This document shows, piece by piece, positions 11,861-18,866 of a DNA stretch of 19,484 bases. Below the pieces are notes generated by a model. It was not told the DNA's origin. It saw only the letters and a program-made list of their open reading frames with translations, and ran no database searches. This DNA comes from JANLIQ01 sp964362925 (GTDB lineage Bacteria; Patescibacteriota; UBA1384; 2-12-FULL-50-11). The position numbers and the translations under genes are program-made. Position 1 is the first letter of the stretch, and every line of letters begins with the position of its first letter. The stretch is taken from NCBI GenBank assembly GCA_964362925.1, contig CAYIGA010000012.1, positions 1-19,484 of the forward strand. Direction: 5' to 3'.

Positions 11861-12355
11861 TTATTTTTTCGGTTTAATGACAGCTTGGATCCGTTTGTCA
11901 ACTTGGGTGATCGACTGCTCCCACTGGCCACCGCAGAGAGCTAGAAACTTCTCTAAACCAGCTTTGGCTTGATTAAGAAACAGATTCTCCCGTCCGCGAA
12001 GTTTGATAAATACCCGAACAAGATGGCCGTTTTCGAGAAACTTTCGGGCCTGAGCGGCTTTGATCTCCAGATCATGGGAGTCAATCCGATAGCTAAGACG
12101 AACCTCTTTGAGCTGGCCAACTTTTTTGCCTCCCCGAGCTTGTTTTTCCTGTTGGTAACGAAATTTGTTGTAATCAATAATCTTGGCAATCGGTGGAGAG
12201 GCGTTAGTATTAACCAAAACTAAATCGAGTTCGTACTGACTGGCGAGATACTTGGCCTGGTCAATCGAAACATTCCCAGCCGTCCGCCCATCAGGCATTA
12301 TCAAGTAGACCTGACTGACCACTATCTGTTCGTTAGTGAGGAGTTTGCGCTCGAT
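11861..12355 (-). CDS. infC: Translation initiation factor IF-3, probable AUC start
   Basis: IF-3 keeps ribosomal subunits apart and checks initiator tRNA pairing. The N-domain begins LTNEQIVVSQVYLIMPDGRTAGNV; the linker is rich in basic residues (FRYQQEKQARGGKKVGQLKE). The C-domain has RIDSHDLEIKAAQARKFLENG, VRVFIKLRGRE and a terminal KRIQAVIKPKK. No ATG lies at the expected start. A TTG at 12373 lacks a ribosome binding site, while GGAG (12362-12365) is spaced 6 nt from ATC 12355. Rare AUU, AUC or AUA starts are known for infC and allow IF-3 to repress itself, so ATC 12355 (164 residues) is preferred. ATA 12358 and TTG 12373 remain alternatives. Confidence 0.9.
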   Translation of the reverse strand: MERKLLTNEQIVVSQVYLIMPDGRTAGNVSIDQAKYLASQYELDLVLVNTNASPPIAKIIDYNKFRYQQEKQARGGKKVGQLKEVRLSYRIDSHDLEIKAAQARKFLENGHLVRVFIKLRGRENLFLNQAKAGLEKFLALCGGQWEQSITQVDKRIQAVIKPKK

Positions 12356-12435
12356 TATTAGCTCCGTTCCCAACCGACCGAATCGCTAGATCGGTTAAAG
12401 TACATTCTGAACTGGCCTGAAAAATTGTCCCATAC

Positions 12436-13161
12436 CTAGAGTATGCTACCACGCTTGGTGATAACTTTCAAGGAATTTGGGTTAAGTCGGAGTTGAAGTG
12501 GTGTTCGAGCGATCGGCTGTCGATTAACCAATAGGGCAAGGTCAGGTTCGGTGGTCAGGCGGACGTTCCGGCCGTGAAATTGGCTAACAGACTTAATGAC
12601 GGTGCCGCCGACCGAAAACAAACCCAATATCTTCATCGGCTCGACTAAATGTTGACTCTCGATTAAGATGTCTAAATTTCTCGTCACCTTTAGCTTATTA
12701 AAATAGGCATAGCCACGGAGTTTACCATCGATCACAAAACTAACTTTCGCTAACTTTGGTGGCTCGATGATCCCATCGAGAAAAATTAACGTATCTGGGT
12801 CCGCGGTAACCGTATTAAAGGTACTTAAACGTCGAAACTTCAAAAACTCGGCCGCGGTTTTTAGATTGTTTGTCCCAATTAATTCCGATACTTGTCCGGC
12901 CTCGCCAATCGGAATAACGCCCAAAACCGCCTGACCGATTATCGTTCTGGCGATGTAATTAACAAAAGCGTCGCCACCAACGGCGACAATGGTGCTATAG
13001 CCCCTTTCCAGTCCCATCATCGCTAATTCTTCTGGGGTTCGAGCGGGACTGGCCGCCATCATCTCGCCAGCAATGCCGAGATTAGTTAAAAGATCACGTA
13101 ATCTTTGATAGGTCTGGCGAACCGCCCGAGACGAGGGCGGCTCCATGATGTAATAATACAT
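12436..13161 (-). CDS. Diacylglycerol kinase-like protein with altered nucleotide site
   Basis: A 241-residue protein with the fold signature of the DAGK/lipid kinase family: TIVAVGGDAFVNYIARTI (about 58-75), VLGVIPIGEAGQVSELIG (about 80-97), and a beta-rich C-terminal half (KVSFVIDGKLRGYAYF, LKVTRNLDILIES). Family members usually have GGDG followed by GTGNDFAR for nucleotide binding; here these read GGDA and GEAGQVSE, so substrate or activity may differ. It starts 6 nt after the bactofilin stop and is probably cotranscribed with it, which links it loosely to membrane or envelope work. The stop overlaps a small hairpin, CATAC-ctaga-GTATG. Confidence 0.65.
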   Translation of the reverse strand: MYYYIMEPPSSRAVRQTYQRLRDLLTNLGIAGEMMAASPARTPEELAMMGLERGYSTIVAVGGDAFVNYIARTIIGQAVLGVIPIGEAGQVSELIGTNNLKTAAEFLKFRRLSTFNTVTADPDTLIFLDGIIEPPKLAKVSFVIDGKLRGYAYFNKLKVTRNLDILIESQHLVEPMKILGLFSVGGTVIKSVSQFHGRNVRLTTEPDLALLVNRQPIARTPLQLRLNPNSLKVITKRGSIL

Positions 13162-13167
13162 CGAGCG

Positions 13168-13593
13168 CTACTCTTCGTCGGGAATCAATGTCTCTTCAGT
13201 CGATGATTGATCAGGTTCGTTTTCGACCTCCTCCGGCTCTTCAACCGTCTCTTCGCCAGTCGGCATCTCGGATTTACCGACAAAAATCCCCCCTGAATGG
13301 ATAACTAGGTTTTTGGTTGAGATACTGCCAAATACCTTGCCCGTCTCTAATAACTCGAATTTATCGCTAGCGGTAATCGCCCCGCGAACAACTCCCGCCA
13401 CCGTCACTAACTCACCTTTAATAGGACCCTTGACTTGGGCTGTTTGGCCGATAGTGACTGATTTTTCCGAAATCACCTCGCCTTCAACCATGCCAAAAAC
13501 AGCAATATCGTTTTGATCTTTGAGCGTACCAGACAGAGAGACATTAACTCCAACTGTTGTGCCAGGACCGTTTGTTTCCATTACTCCTTTCAA
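13168..13593 (-). CDS. Bactofilin family cytoskeletal protein
   Basis: A 141-residue protein with the bactofilin beta-helix (about 15-105). It shows the rung pattern VSLSGTLKDQNDIAVFGMVE, then KSVTIGQTAQVKGPIKGELV and GAITASDKFELLE, ending with GGIFVGKSEM. An acidic, probably disordered tail follows. Bactofilins polymerise without nucleotide and often anchor envelope enzymes. The likely start is TTG 13593, with AAGGAGG 6-7 nt upstream; ATG 13581 also has a GGAG but only 2 nt away, which is too close. It is divergent from uvrA and leads a two-gene unit with the lipid-kinase-like gene. Confidence 0.9.
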   Translation of the reverse strand: MKGVMETNGPGTTVGVNVSLSGTLKDQNDIAVFGMVEGEVISEKSVTIGQTAQVKGPIKGELVTVAGVVRGAITASDKFELLETGKVFGSISTKNLVIHSGGIFVGKSEMPTGEETVEEPEEVENEPDQSSTEETLIPDEE

Positions 13594-13724
13594 CTCACAC
13601 CTCCTTAAATATAATTAACTTATACTCACCTCGTTTTAGCGAAACTTTCAATAAAAGCAAGGGTCTGTGAAATGATTTTGTTGAAATTTGGCAATCAGCT
13701 AATTTAGCAATTCCGAAATTTCTC

Positions 13725-13788
13725 TATGGTCGACTCTTGCAATCTAACTAAAATGTGCCGTATAATGTGCGGGACAGCCGCGACCATA
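13725..13788 (+). promoter_or_regulatory. uvrA promoter flanked by an inverted repeat
   Basis: TTGCAA (13737-13742) and TATAAT (13761-13766) are spaced 18 nt, which predicts a start near 13773 and an 87-nt leader. TATGGTCG (13725-13732) and CGACCATA (13781-13788) form a perfect 8-bp inverted repeat around the promoter. No ribosome binding site precedes uvrA ATG 13860. The rest of the 266-nt divergent gap shows no clear promoter for bactofilin. Confidence 0.6.
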
Positions 13789-13859
13789 AGCGTCTTCGGT
13801 GTCAGGCCGACTTTTATTGTCGACAACCAGATTAATTATATATTCAGATATTAAAACCG

Positions 13860-16814
13860 ATGCCAAATAATCCAAAAATAATAAAACCAACCAGAGACAG
13901 TTTAGATAATATCCAGATTGTTGGGACGAGAACTCATAATCTTAAAAATCTCAACGTCACCATCCCCAAAAACAAAATTACGATTATTACCGGATTGTCG
14001 GGATCGGGTAAGTCTAGTTTGGCTTTTGACACTATTTTTGCTGAAGGTCAGCGTCGTTACGTCGAAAGTTTGTCGTCTTATGTCAGCCAATTCTTGAGCG
14101 ACATCGAACGACCGGATTTTGACTATATCGAGGGCTTATCACCGGCGATTGCTATCGACCAAAAAACGGCCTCGCGTAATCCTCGCTCAACCGTGGCCAC
14201 GGCCACGGAAATCTACGACTTTTTGCGCTTACTCTTTTCTCGGGCCGGAGTGCCGTTTTGTCCCAAGTGCGGCATCGCCATTACGCCCCAAACTATCGAG
14301 TCAATCGCTCGACTGGTCATGCGCGATTTTGTGACCGATCAGACGCTGAAAGTGAAAATTTTTGCCATCGCCGTCCAGAATCGCAAAGGCGAACACAAAT
14401 ATCACCTCAAACAAGCCAAAAAGACTAATGTCACTCGGGTTCGTTTTGACGGGGTGGAGATGGATATCGATGAGGCGGCAAATTTAAATATCGACAAAAA
14501 CAAACGTCACAGTCTTGAGCTCCTGGTCGGAATCCAGGATTTTCCAGTCTCCAACGAGCAATCGGAGGGGATCGCCCATATTGAACTGTTAAAATTGGTT
14601 GAAAAAGCCCTGAAACTTAGTAGTGGTCTGATTTTAGCCACCTCACCAGCACCAGAACTAACCAAGGAACGATTTTATTCTCAACGATACGCTTGCAGTC
14701 AGTGTGGCTGGCAGTTTCCCGAGATCGAACCGCGTCTATTTTCCTTTAATAACCCCGAGGGCGCCTGTCAAATCTGTCAAGGACTGGGTTTACAGATGGT
14801 CGCCGACCGGCAGCTGGTTATCCCTAATCCTCGCCTGACTTTGGCTGAAGGAGCGATCCGACCGTGGAGTCGGACAACTAGTCACTCCAATTGGTACCAA
14901 AAAACTCTCAATGCCATGGCCAGTAAATACAAATTTAGTCTCAACACACCAGTTGGCGAGTTGCCCAAAGCAACTCTGAACACTATTCTCAACGGCGAGC
15001 CTGGCTCGATGGACGACCTAATAAATTCCTCCCAGTCGAGTCGAGCTGAGTCGAGAGACGGCGATTCGGAGCTGTTTGAAGGGGTTTTGCCTAATTTAGA
15101 ACGCCGATATCGCGAAACCGACTCTGATTATCTAAAAAATGAGATCGAGAAATACATGGTCGAGCGAATTTGCCAGACCTGTCACGGTCAACGCCTTCGA
15201 ATTGAAGTCCTCTCGATTAAGATTAAAGGCAAGAACATCATCGACATCACCAGCTTGAATATCGAGGAAGCGGCTAAGTATTTTGAGGAGCTTAAAACCA
15301 TTTTCGACGAAAATGGTCATAAAAAAATCGCGGCGCCGATTATTAAAGAGGTAGCGGAGCGACTAAACTACCTCTTAGAAGTTGGACTGGGCTACGTCAC
15401 CCTTAACCGGACCACTTCAACGCTGGCCGGTGGCGAAGCTCAACGGGTTCGATTAGCAACCCAGCTCGGCAGTGGTTTGACTGGCGTCATCTATATCCTT
15501 GACGAGCCGTCAATCGGTTTACATCCTAAAGATCATCAAAAACTACTCCAAACAATTAAAGAGCTAAAGGAACGGGGCAACACCGTCATTGTCGTCGAAC
15601 ACGACAAGGACACTATGCTTATTGCCGACCATATCATTGATATGGGGCCGGGCGCCGGCGAGTTAGGCGGCGAGATTATCGCTCAAGGGACAGTCGAACA
15701 GATTAAAAACAACCCAAAATCGCTCACCGGCGCTTACCTCTCGGGCAAAAAACGGGTCGAATTGCCTGATCACCTCCATAATCACGGTTCCAAAACGCTC
15801 GAAATTATTAACGCCTCGGGCAATAATCTGAAAAATATCTCGGTGACAATCCCCCTAAATCGCTTAATCTGTGTGACTGGTGTTTCCGGTTCTGGCAAGT
15901 CGACCTTAATCGAGAATACTCTGGCCGTCGCCTTGGAAAATCACTTTCATTCCTCGTCAACGGCCGCGGCGTCGCACCAGGAAATTAGAGGCGTGGAGAA
16001 TATTGACAATATTATAAACGTTGATCAATCAGCCATCGGTCGGACCCCACGCTCTAATCCGGCTACTTACACCGGCACTTTAGGCCCGATTCGAGAATTA
16101 TTTGCCAATAGCCGCGAGGCGGCCGAACACGGCTACGAAGCGTCACGCTTCAGCTTTAATTTGCGGGGTGGCCGGTGCGAAAACTGCCGGGGCGACGGTC
16201 AAATGAGGATCGAGATGAATTTTTTGCCTGATGTTTATGTGCCGTGTCTGGAGTGCCGCGGCAAACGCTACAACCCCGAAACTCTAGAAATTAAGTACCT
16301 TGACAAAGATATTAGTGACGTTCTCCAGATGACCGTCGACGAAGCCCTGGGCTTCTTTAGGGATAGCGTTGAAGTGACTGACAAACTGGCCGTTCTCCAG
16401 GCAGTTGGCTTGGGCTATATGCGCCTCGGCCAGCCAGCGACCACTCTCTCCGGTGGCGAGGCTCAACGGATCAAACTGGCAACTGAACTGGCTAAGCGCG
16501 AGACCGGCCGAACTCTTTATATTTTAGACGAACCGACAACGGGCTTGCACTTCGAAGACATCCAGCGGTTACTGAAAGTCCTTTATCAGCTCGTCGATAA
16601 GGGCAATACCGTCATAATTATCGAACATAATCTCGAGGTTATCCGTTGCGCCGATTGGCTGATTGATCTCGGACCGGACGGTGGCAATCGAGGCGGTGAG
16701 CTTGTCGCCGAGGGCACACCAGAGGATATTATAAACAATGGCCAATCGATTACTGGACGTTTTCTGGCACAAAACGACCAAGTTAAAAAACCGCTTTCTG
16801 CCGTCAAGACCTAA
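13860..16814 (+). CDS. uvrA: Excinuclease ABC subunit A
   Basis: UvrA is the damage-sensing ATPase of nucleotide excision repair and loads UvrB. The 984-residue protein has both ABC modules. Module I has Walker A GLSGSGKS (45-52), the zinc motif CSQCG...CQICQGLG, and signature LAGGEAQRVRLATQLGSG with ILDEPSIGLHP. Module II has Walker A GVSGSGKS (about 674-681), the zinc finger CENCRGDG...CLECRGKRYN, and LSGGEAQRIKLATEL with ILDEPTTGLH. The length slightly exceeds the usual ~940, partly from a serine-rich insert near residue 390. UvrB and UvrC are not in this window. Its 3' end overlaps rnhB by 77 nt. Confidence 0.98.
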   Translation: MPNNPKIIKPTRDSLDNIQIVGTRTHNLKNLNVTIPKNKITIITGLSGSGKSSLAFDTIFAEGQRRYVESLSSYVSQFLSDIERPDFDYIEGLSPAIAIDQKTASRNPRSTVATATEIYDFLRLLFSRAGVPFCPKCGIAITPQTIESIARLVMRDFVTDQTLKVKIFAIAVQNRKGEHKYHLKQAKKTNVTRVRFDGVEMDIDEAANLNIDKNKRHSLELLVGIQDFPVSNEQSEGIAHIELLKLVEKALKLSSGLILATSPAPELTKERFYSQRYACSQCGWQFPEIEPRLFSFNNPEGACQICQGLGLQMVADRQLVIPNPRLTLAEGAIRPWSRTTSHSNWYQKTLNAMASKYKFSLNTPVGELPKATLNTILNGEPGSMDDLINSSQSSRAESRDGDSELFEGVLPNLERRYRETDSDYLKNEIEKYMVERICQTCHGQRLRIEVLSIKIKGKNIIDITSLNIEEAAKYFEELKTIFDENGHKKIAAPIIKEVAERLNYLLEVGLGYVTLNRTTSTLAGGEAQRVRLATQLGSGLTGVIYILDEPSIGLHPKDHQKLLQTIKELKERGNTVIVVEHDKDTMLIADHIIDMGPGAGELGGEIIAQGTVEQIKNNPKSLTGAYLSGKKRVELPDHLHNHGSKTLEIINASGNNLKNISVTIPLNRLICVTGVSGSGKSTLIENTLAVALENHFHSSSTAAASHQEIRGVENIDNIINVDQSAIGRTPRSNPATYTGTLGPIRELFANSREAAEHGYEASRFSFNLRGGRCENCRGDGQMRIEMNFLPDVYVPCLECRGKRYNPETLEIKYLDKDISDVLQMTVDEALGFFRDSVEVTDKLAVLQAVGLGYMRLGQPATTLSGGEAQRIKLATELAKRETGRTLYILDEPTTGLHFEDIQRLLKVLYQLVDKGNTVIIIEHNLEVIRCADWLIDLGPDGGNRGGELVAEGTPEDIINNGQSITGRFLAQNDQVKKPLSAVKT

Positions 16815-17379
16815 CCCTATTTTTCTTGAAGACTTACGTCAGCTCGGTTACCAAAAAATTATCGGTGTCGATGAAGTCGGCCGAGGGGCTTTGGCCGGAC
16901 CGGTGGTGGTTGCGGCGATTGAAATTACCACATTCATTCCCGGAGTAACCGATAGTAAGTTGCTGACCGCCGTCGAGCGTCAATATCTTGCCGGACAGAT
17001 TATCCAGAGTGCCAAGCAGGTGTCAATCGGCCAAGCCACTAATCAAGAGGTTGATCAGTTGGGAATAATCGCCGCTCTAAAAAAAGCATATGCTATTTCC
17101 ATGCAAAATGTTCATGCTGACCTTTTTCTGACCGACGCTTGGTCGCTCGATCGGCGGCCATTTCTAAGGGCGGTTAAGGGCGATCAATTATTTTATCAAG
17201 TGGCCGCCGCTTCGATCGTCGCCAAAGTCTATCGTGACCAGCTAATGCGAGTTTACGACCGCTTTTTCCCGGAATATTTATGGCGACAAAATGTTGGCTA
17301 CGGCACGCCGGCCCATATAACGGCAATTTCAGAATTTGGCCAAACGCCGCTCCACCGCCAAACCTTCCGCCGGAAGTAA
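16738..17379 (+). CDS. rnhB: Ribonuclease HII
   Basis: RNase HII removes ribonucleotides and RNA from RNA-DNA duplexes. The 213-residue protein has the active-site motif IIGVDEVGRGALAGPVV (D45, E46), the third aspartate in LFLTDAW (D133), and the fourth in AAASIVAKVYRD (D167). The conserved DSK loop (TDSKLL) is present. The start ATG 16738 lies inside the end of uvrA in another frame. No ATG, GTG or TTG occurs between it and the conserved core, so the long overlap appears real and implies translational coupling. Confidence 0.95.
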   Translation: MANRLLDVFWHKTTKLKNRFLPSRPNPIFLEDLRQLGYQKIIGVDEVGRGALAGPVVVAAIEITTFIPGVTDSKLLTAVERQYLAGQIIQSAKQVSIGQATNQEVDQLGIIAALKKAYAISMQNVHADLFLTDAWSLDRRPFLRAVKGDQLFYQVAAASIVAKVYRDQLMRVYDRFFPEYLWRQNVGYGTPAHITAISEFGQTPLHRQTFRRK

Positions 17380-17404
17380 TAAGAAAACACAGAAAACACA
17401 ATCA

Positions 17405-17429
17405 AACCTGAAGGACTGTCCTTCAGGTT
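17405..17429. terminator. Perfect hairpin after rnhB
   Basis: AACCTGAAGGA-ctg-TCCTTCAGGTT is an 11-bp perfect stem with a 3-nt loop, 26 nt after the rnhB stop. The plus strand has no U-tract after it and the minus strand only a weak one. It probably ends the uvrA-rnhB transcript and may work in both directions. Confidence 0.6.
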
Positions 17430-17465
17430 GGTAAGATTCTACGATTGGCGTTAGATTAAAGAAAT

Positions 17466-17489
17466 GGCGCGCCTCCAAAGGGGCGCGCC
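17466..17489 (-). terminator. GC-rich terminator of the small-gene cluster
   Basis: GGCGCGCC (17466-17473) pairs with a second GGCGCGCC (17482-17489) across an 8-nt loop. On the minus strand ATTTCTTT follows. It sits 13 nt after the last of the three minus-strand small genes. Confidence 0.65.
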
Positions 17490-17502
17490 TGAACTCGATC
17501 GG

Positions 17503-17763
17503 TCACTTGTCGGGCACGACGATGACCGGCATTAAGCACCACGGACAGCTAACGATCGAGAGGGTGATGCTGATCAATTTGGAAGACGTGTCTACAAAAC
17601 TAACTCTGTCCCCAGTATTGGCATCGCTCAAATCCTCGGGAAGTTGGTAATACGTTTCCGAACCCTCGGTTGGCTGATGAAAGTGACGCTCTCCTCCCCG
17701 AGTCACTTTTAGGAATTCCCCTGCCAGCAGGATGTAATGGACTGGCTCTTCCTCATTGGGCAT
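17503..17763 (-). CDS. Small CPxC protein, third of a paralogous cluster
   Basis: An 86-residue protein of unknown function, starting MPNEEEPVHYILLAGEF. The middle is polar, and the end has beta-strand character (DRVSFVDTSSKLISITLSIV) leading into SCPWCLMPVIVV, a CPxC pair. ATG 17763 has GGAG upstream (AGAAGGAGAAGTAGAG) and is preferred over the longer TTG- or GTG-type start at 17808. It resembles the neighbour at 17845-18096 in size, layout and CPxC end. A two-cysteine site per chain suggests metal binding by a dimer or a redox pair; that is inference. Upstream lies a hairpin AACGAC-gagt-GTCGTT and a TTTTTT run that may attenuate it. Confidence 0.6.
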   Translation of the reverse strand: MPNEEEPVHYILLAGEFLKVTRGGERHFHQPTEGSETYYQLPEDLSDANTGDRVSFVDTSSKLISITLSIVSCPWCLMPVIVVPDK

Positions 17764-17844
17764 CTCTACTTCTCCTTCTCGAGTACAAAAAACAGCGGCC
17801 AACGACACTCGTCGTTCTAGGACTTTCGCCCGATAAACACTCGA

Positions 17845-18096
17845 TCAGTCACTCGTTGAGATCGAGAGAACGAGCATATCGCACTCCGGACAGCGAATGA
17901 CCTTGATGGTCTGATGGTTGCTGCCGCCGAGACGATCAATGCAACTGATCTCGTCGTTCTCCAGCAGGTAGCACAAGCCACGGGGGCTAACCTTCCACCT
18001 AGTCCCAGCACCGGGCTGATGGTCATGATTTCGCCCCCGCAGAATCCTTTGATAGGTACCAGCCGGCCAATTGTTAACCACGTTCTCTCTGGGCAT
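17845..18096 (-). CDS. Small CPxC protein, second of a paralogous cluster
   Basis: An 83-residue protein, starting MPRENVVNNWPAGTYQR. Its central part has GLCYLLENDEISCIDRLGG, then QTIKVIRCPECDMLVLSIS, a CPxC pair followed by a hydrophobic strand, like the CPxC end of the 17503-17763 protein. Two more cysteines (in GLC and ISC) could complete a four-cysteine zinc site. ATG 18096 has a GGGGGGAG site upstream, and its first 23 nt overlap the end of the gene before it, so translation is likely coupled. I recognise no family. Confidence 0.55.
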   Translation of the reverse strand: MPRENVVNNWPAGTYQRILRGRNHDHQPGAGTRWKVSPRGLCYLLENDEISCIDRLGGSNHQTIKVIRCPECDMLVLSISTSD

Positions 18097-18397
18097 CCAC
18101 TCCCCCCTCTCTCTCCCAGATGGAATGCCAGCCGCCCAACTGGCGGACCGGCTCGAGAACAACCGCCTGGCAAACTCCGCCCTGGCCGTCGTCCTCCTCA
18201 CAAACGACCAAATCATACACCAGCGAATTTGCCCCACCGGAGAACACTACCCTGGTACCGACCGGAGCGTCGGCAACCAAAGACCCGGTTTCGAAGCAGC
18301 CGATTTGTTGCCCATCCGGCAGCCGCTTCAAGTGTATGTGCGTCCGACTGACGGCTCGCGAATAGTCGTCCCTGGTAAAATACCTCACACTGGCCAT
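18074..18397 (-). CDS. Small cysteine-containing protein, first of a paralogous cluster
   Basis: A 107-residue protein, starting MASVRYFTRDDYSRAV with the best ribosome binding site of the cluster (AGGAGG, 4 nt before ATG 18397). The core LPDGQQIGCFETGSLVADAP, then VGTRVVFSGGANSLVYDLVV and CEEDDGQGGVC, lines up loosely with the two downstream proteins: a GxRVxF strand, a loop, then a strand ending in cysteine. The spacing between the two cysteines is longer than in the others, so they do not form a CPxC. The C-terminal 30 residues are extra. Codon choice in this gene looks richer in G and C than in neighbouring housekeeping genes, suggesting recent arrival. Function unknown. Confidence 0.6.
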   Translation of the reverse strand: MASVRYFTRDDYSRAVSRTHIHLKRLPDGQQIGCFETGSLVADAPVGTRVVFSGGANSLVYDLVVCEEDDGQGGVCQAVVLEPVRQLGGWHSIWEREGGVDAQRERG

Positions 18398-18414
18398 ATG
18401 TCCTCCTAGGTGTG

Positions 18415-18443
18415 GAATGTCTACATCTTACTCCAGAATGTCT
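18415..18443. promoter_or_regulatory. Two direct repeats before the small-gene cluster
   Basis: GAATGTCT occurs at 18415-18422 and 18436-18443, 21 bp apart, about two helical turns. They lie between the first small gene (minus strand) and the rnpB promoter. TAAGAT on the minus strand between them could be a -10 box. This is an operator-like arrangement, but short repeats can be chance. Confidence 0.3.
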
Positions 18444-18453
18444 GAAAAGTCCA

Positions 18454-18481
18454 TTGACTTCCCCCGAAAAAATGCTATAGT
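18454..18481 (+). promoter_or_regulatory. rnpB promoter
   Basis: TTGACT (18454-18459) and TATAGT (18476-18481) are spaced 16 nt. The predicted start, 7 nt after the -10 box, is G18488, exactly the first base of the P1 5' strand of RNase P RNA. Confidence 0.8.
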
Positions 18482-18503
18482 GATTACGAAGTCGAGACGA
18501 TCG

Positions 18504-18866
18504 CCCCGCACCTATCAGTTGTTTTGCAGGCTATTTGTGATTCGCCCTTTAAGCTGGCCAAGCGCTCTGCCGAAGTATTTTAATCCTTTCTCTCGTTTTA
18601 GAGCATTAGCGTGGGACAAATAGCCCGCCACATAGATCAACCGCCAAGGTTTACCACGTTTGGTGGCTAGAGAGTTACCTTGGTTATGATCGGCTAACCT
18701 TTGACGTAAATTGCTTGTTTGGCCGACATAGAACTGGTTTAGCGTTTGGCTGTGGAGCAGATAGACCCAATAGCGAGCGGTGAAACCGCGAGCTTTACGA
18801 GGCGTATCCCGCCGACTATAGATAAATCTATCGTAAGCAATTTACTGACAACTGATAGGTGCGGGG
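18504..18866. mobile_element. Inverted-repeat-bounded insertion in rnpB helix P3
   Basis: CCCCGCACCTATCAGTTGT (18504-18522) and its exact complement (18848-18866) bound 325 nt. The inside carries a GIY-YIG endonuclease frame on the minus strand and nothing else recognisable. There is no room for a self-splicing intron, so the insert resembles the intervening sequences of some 23S rRNA genes, which extend a helix and are cut out by RNase III. Whether the arms are the native P3 helix or came with the insert is not clear. Confidence 0.75.
18515..18841 (-). pseudogene. GIY-YIG endonuclease reading frame without a normal start
   Basis: The minus strand is open between TAA 18842-18844 and TGA 18515-18517, 108 codons. 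It holds a complete small GIY-YIG (UPF0213/URI-type) domain: YWVYLLHS (24-31), FYVGQTSNLRQRLADHNQG (37-55; Y38, G40, R46/R48), KPWRLIYV and the LKREKGLK helix with the metal-binding glutamate (E84). The catalytic residues expected of the family are present. No ATG, GTG or TTG occurs before the domain; only ATT at the first codon or later CTG codons could start it. The stop lies in the left inverted-repeat arm. It is antisense to rnpB and cannot be read from the rnpB promoter. A TTGTCA at about 18847-18852 of the minus strand could be part of its own promoter. A decayed homing-type gene or a gene with a rare start are both possible. Confidence 0.8.

Noticed and set aside
17914..18409. Plus-strand frames of 145 and 112 residues opposite the small-gene cluster
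   Set aside because: They are rich in Pro, Arg and Ser as expected of antisense frames in GC-rich coding DNA, while the minus-strand genes have proper ribosome binding sites.
18523..18847. Group I or group II intron in rnpB
   Set aside because: The 325-nt insert is almost fully occupied by the reading frame, has no visible intron core or domain V, and is bounded by a perfect inverted repeat that simply extends a helix.
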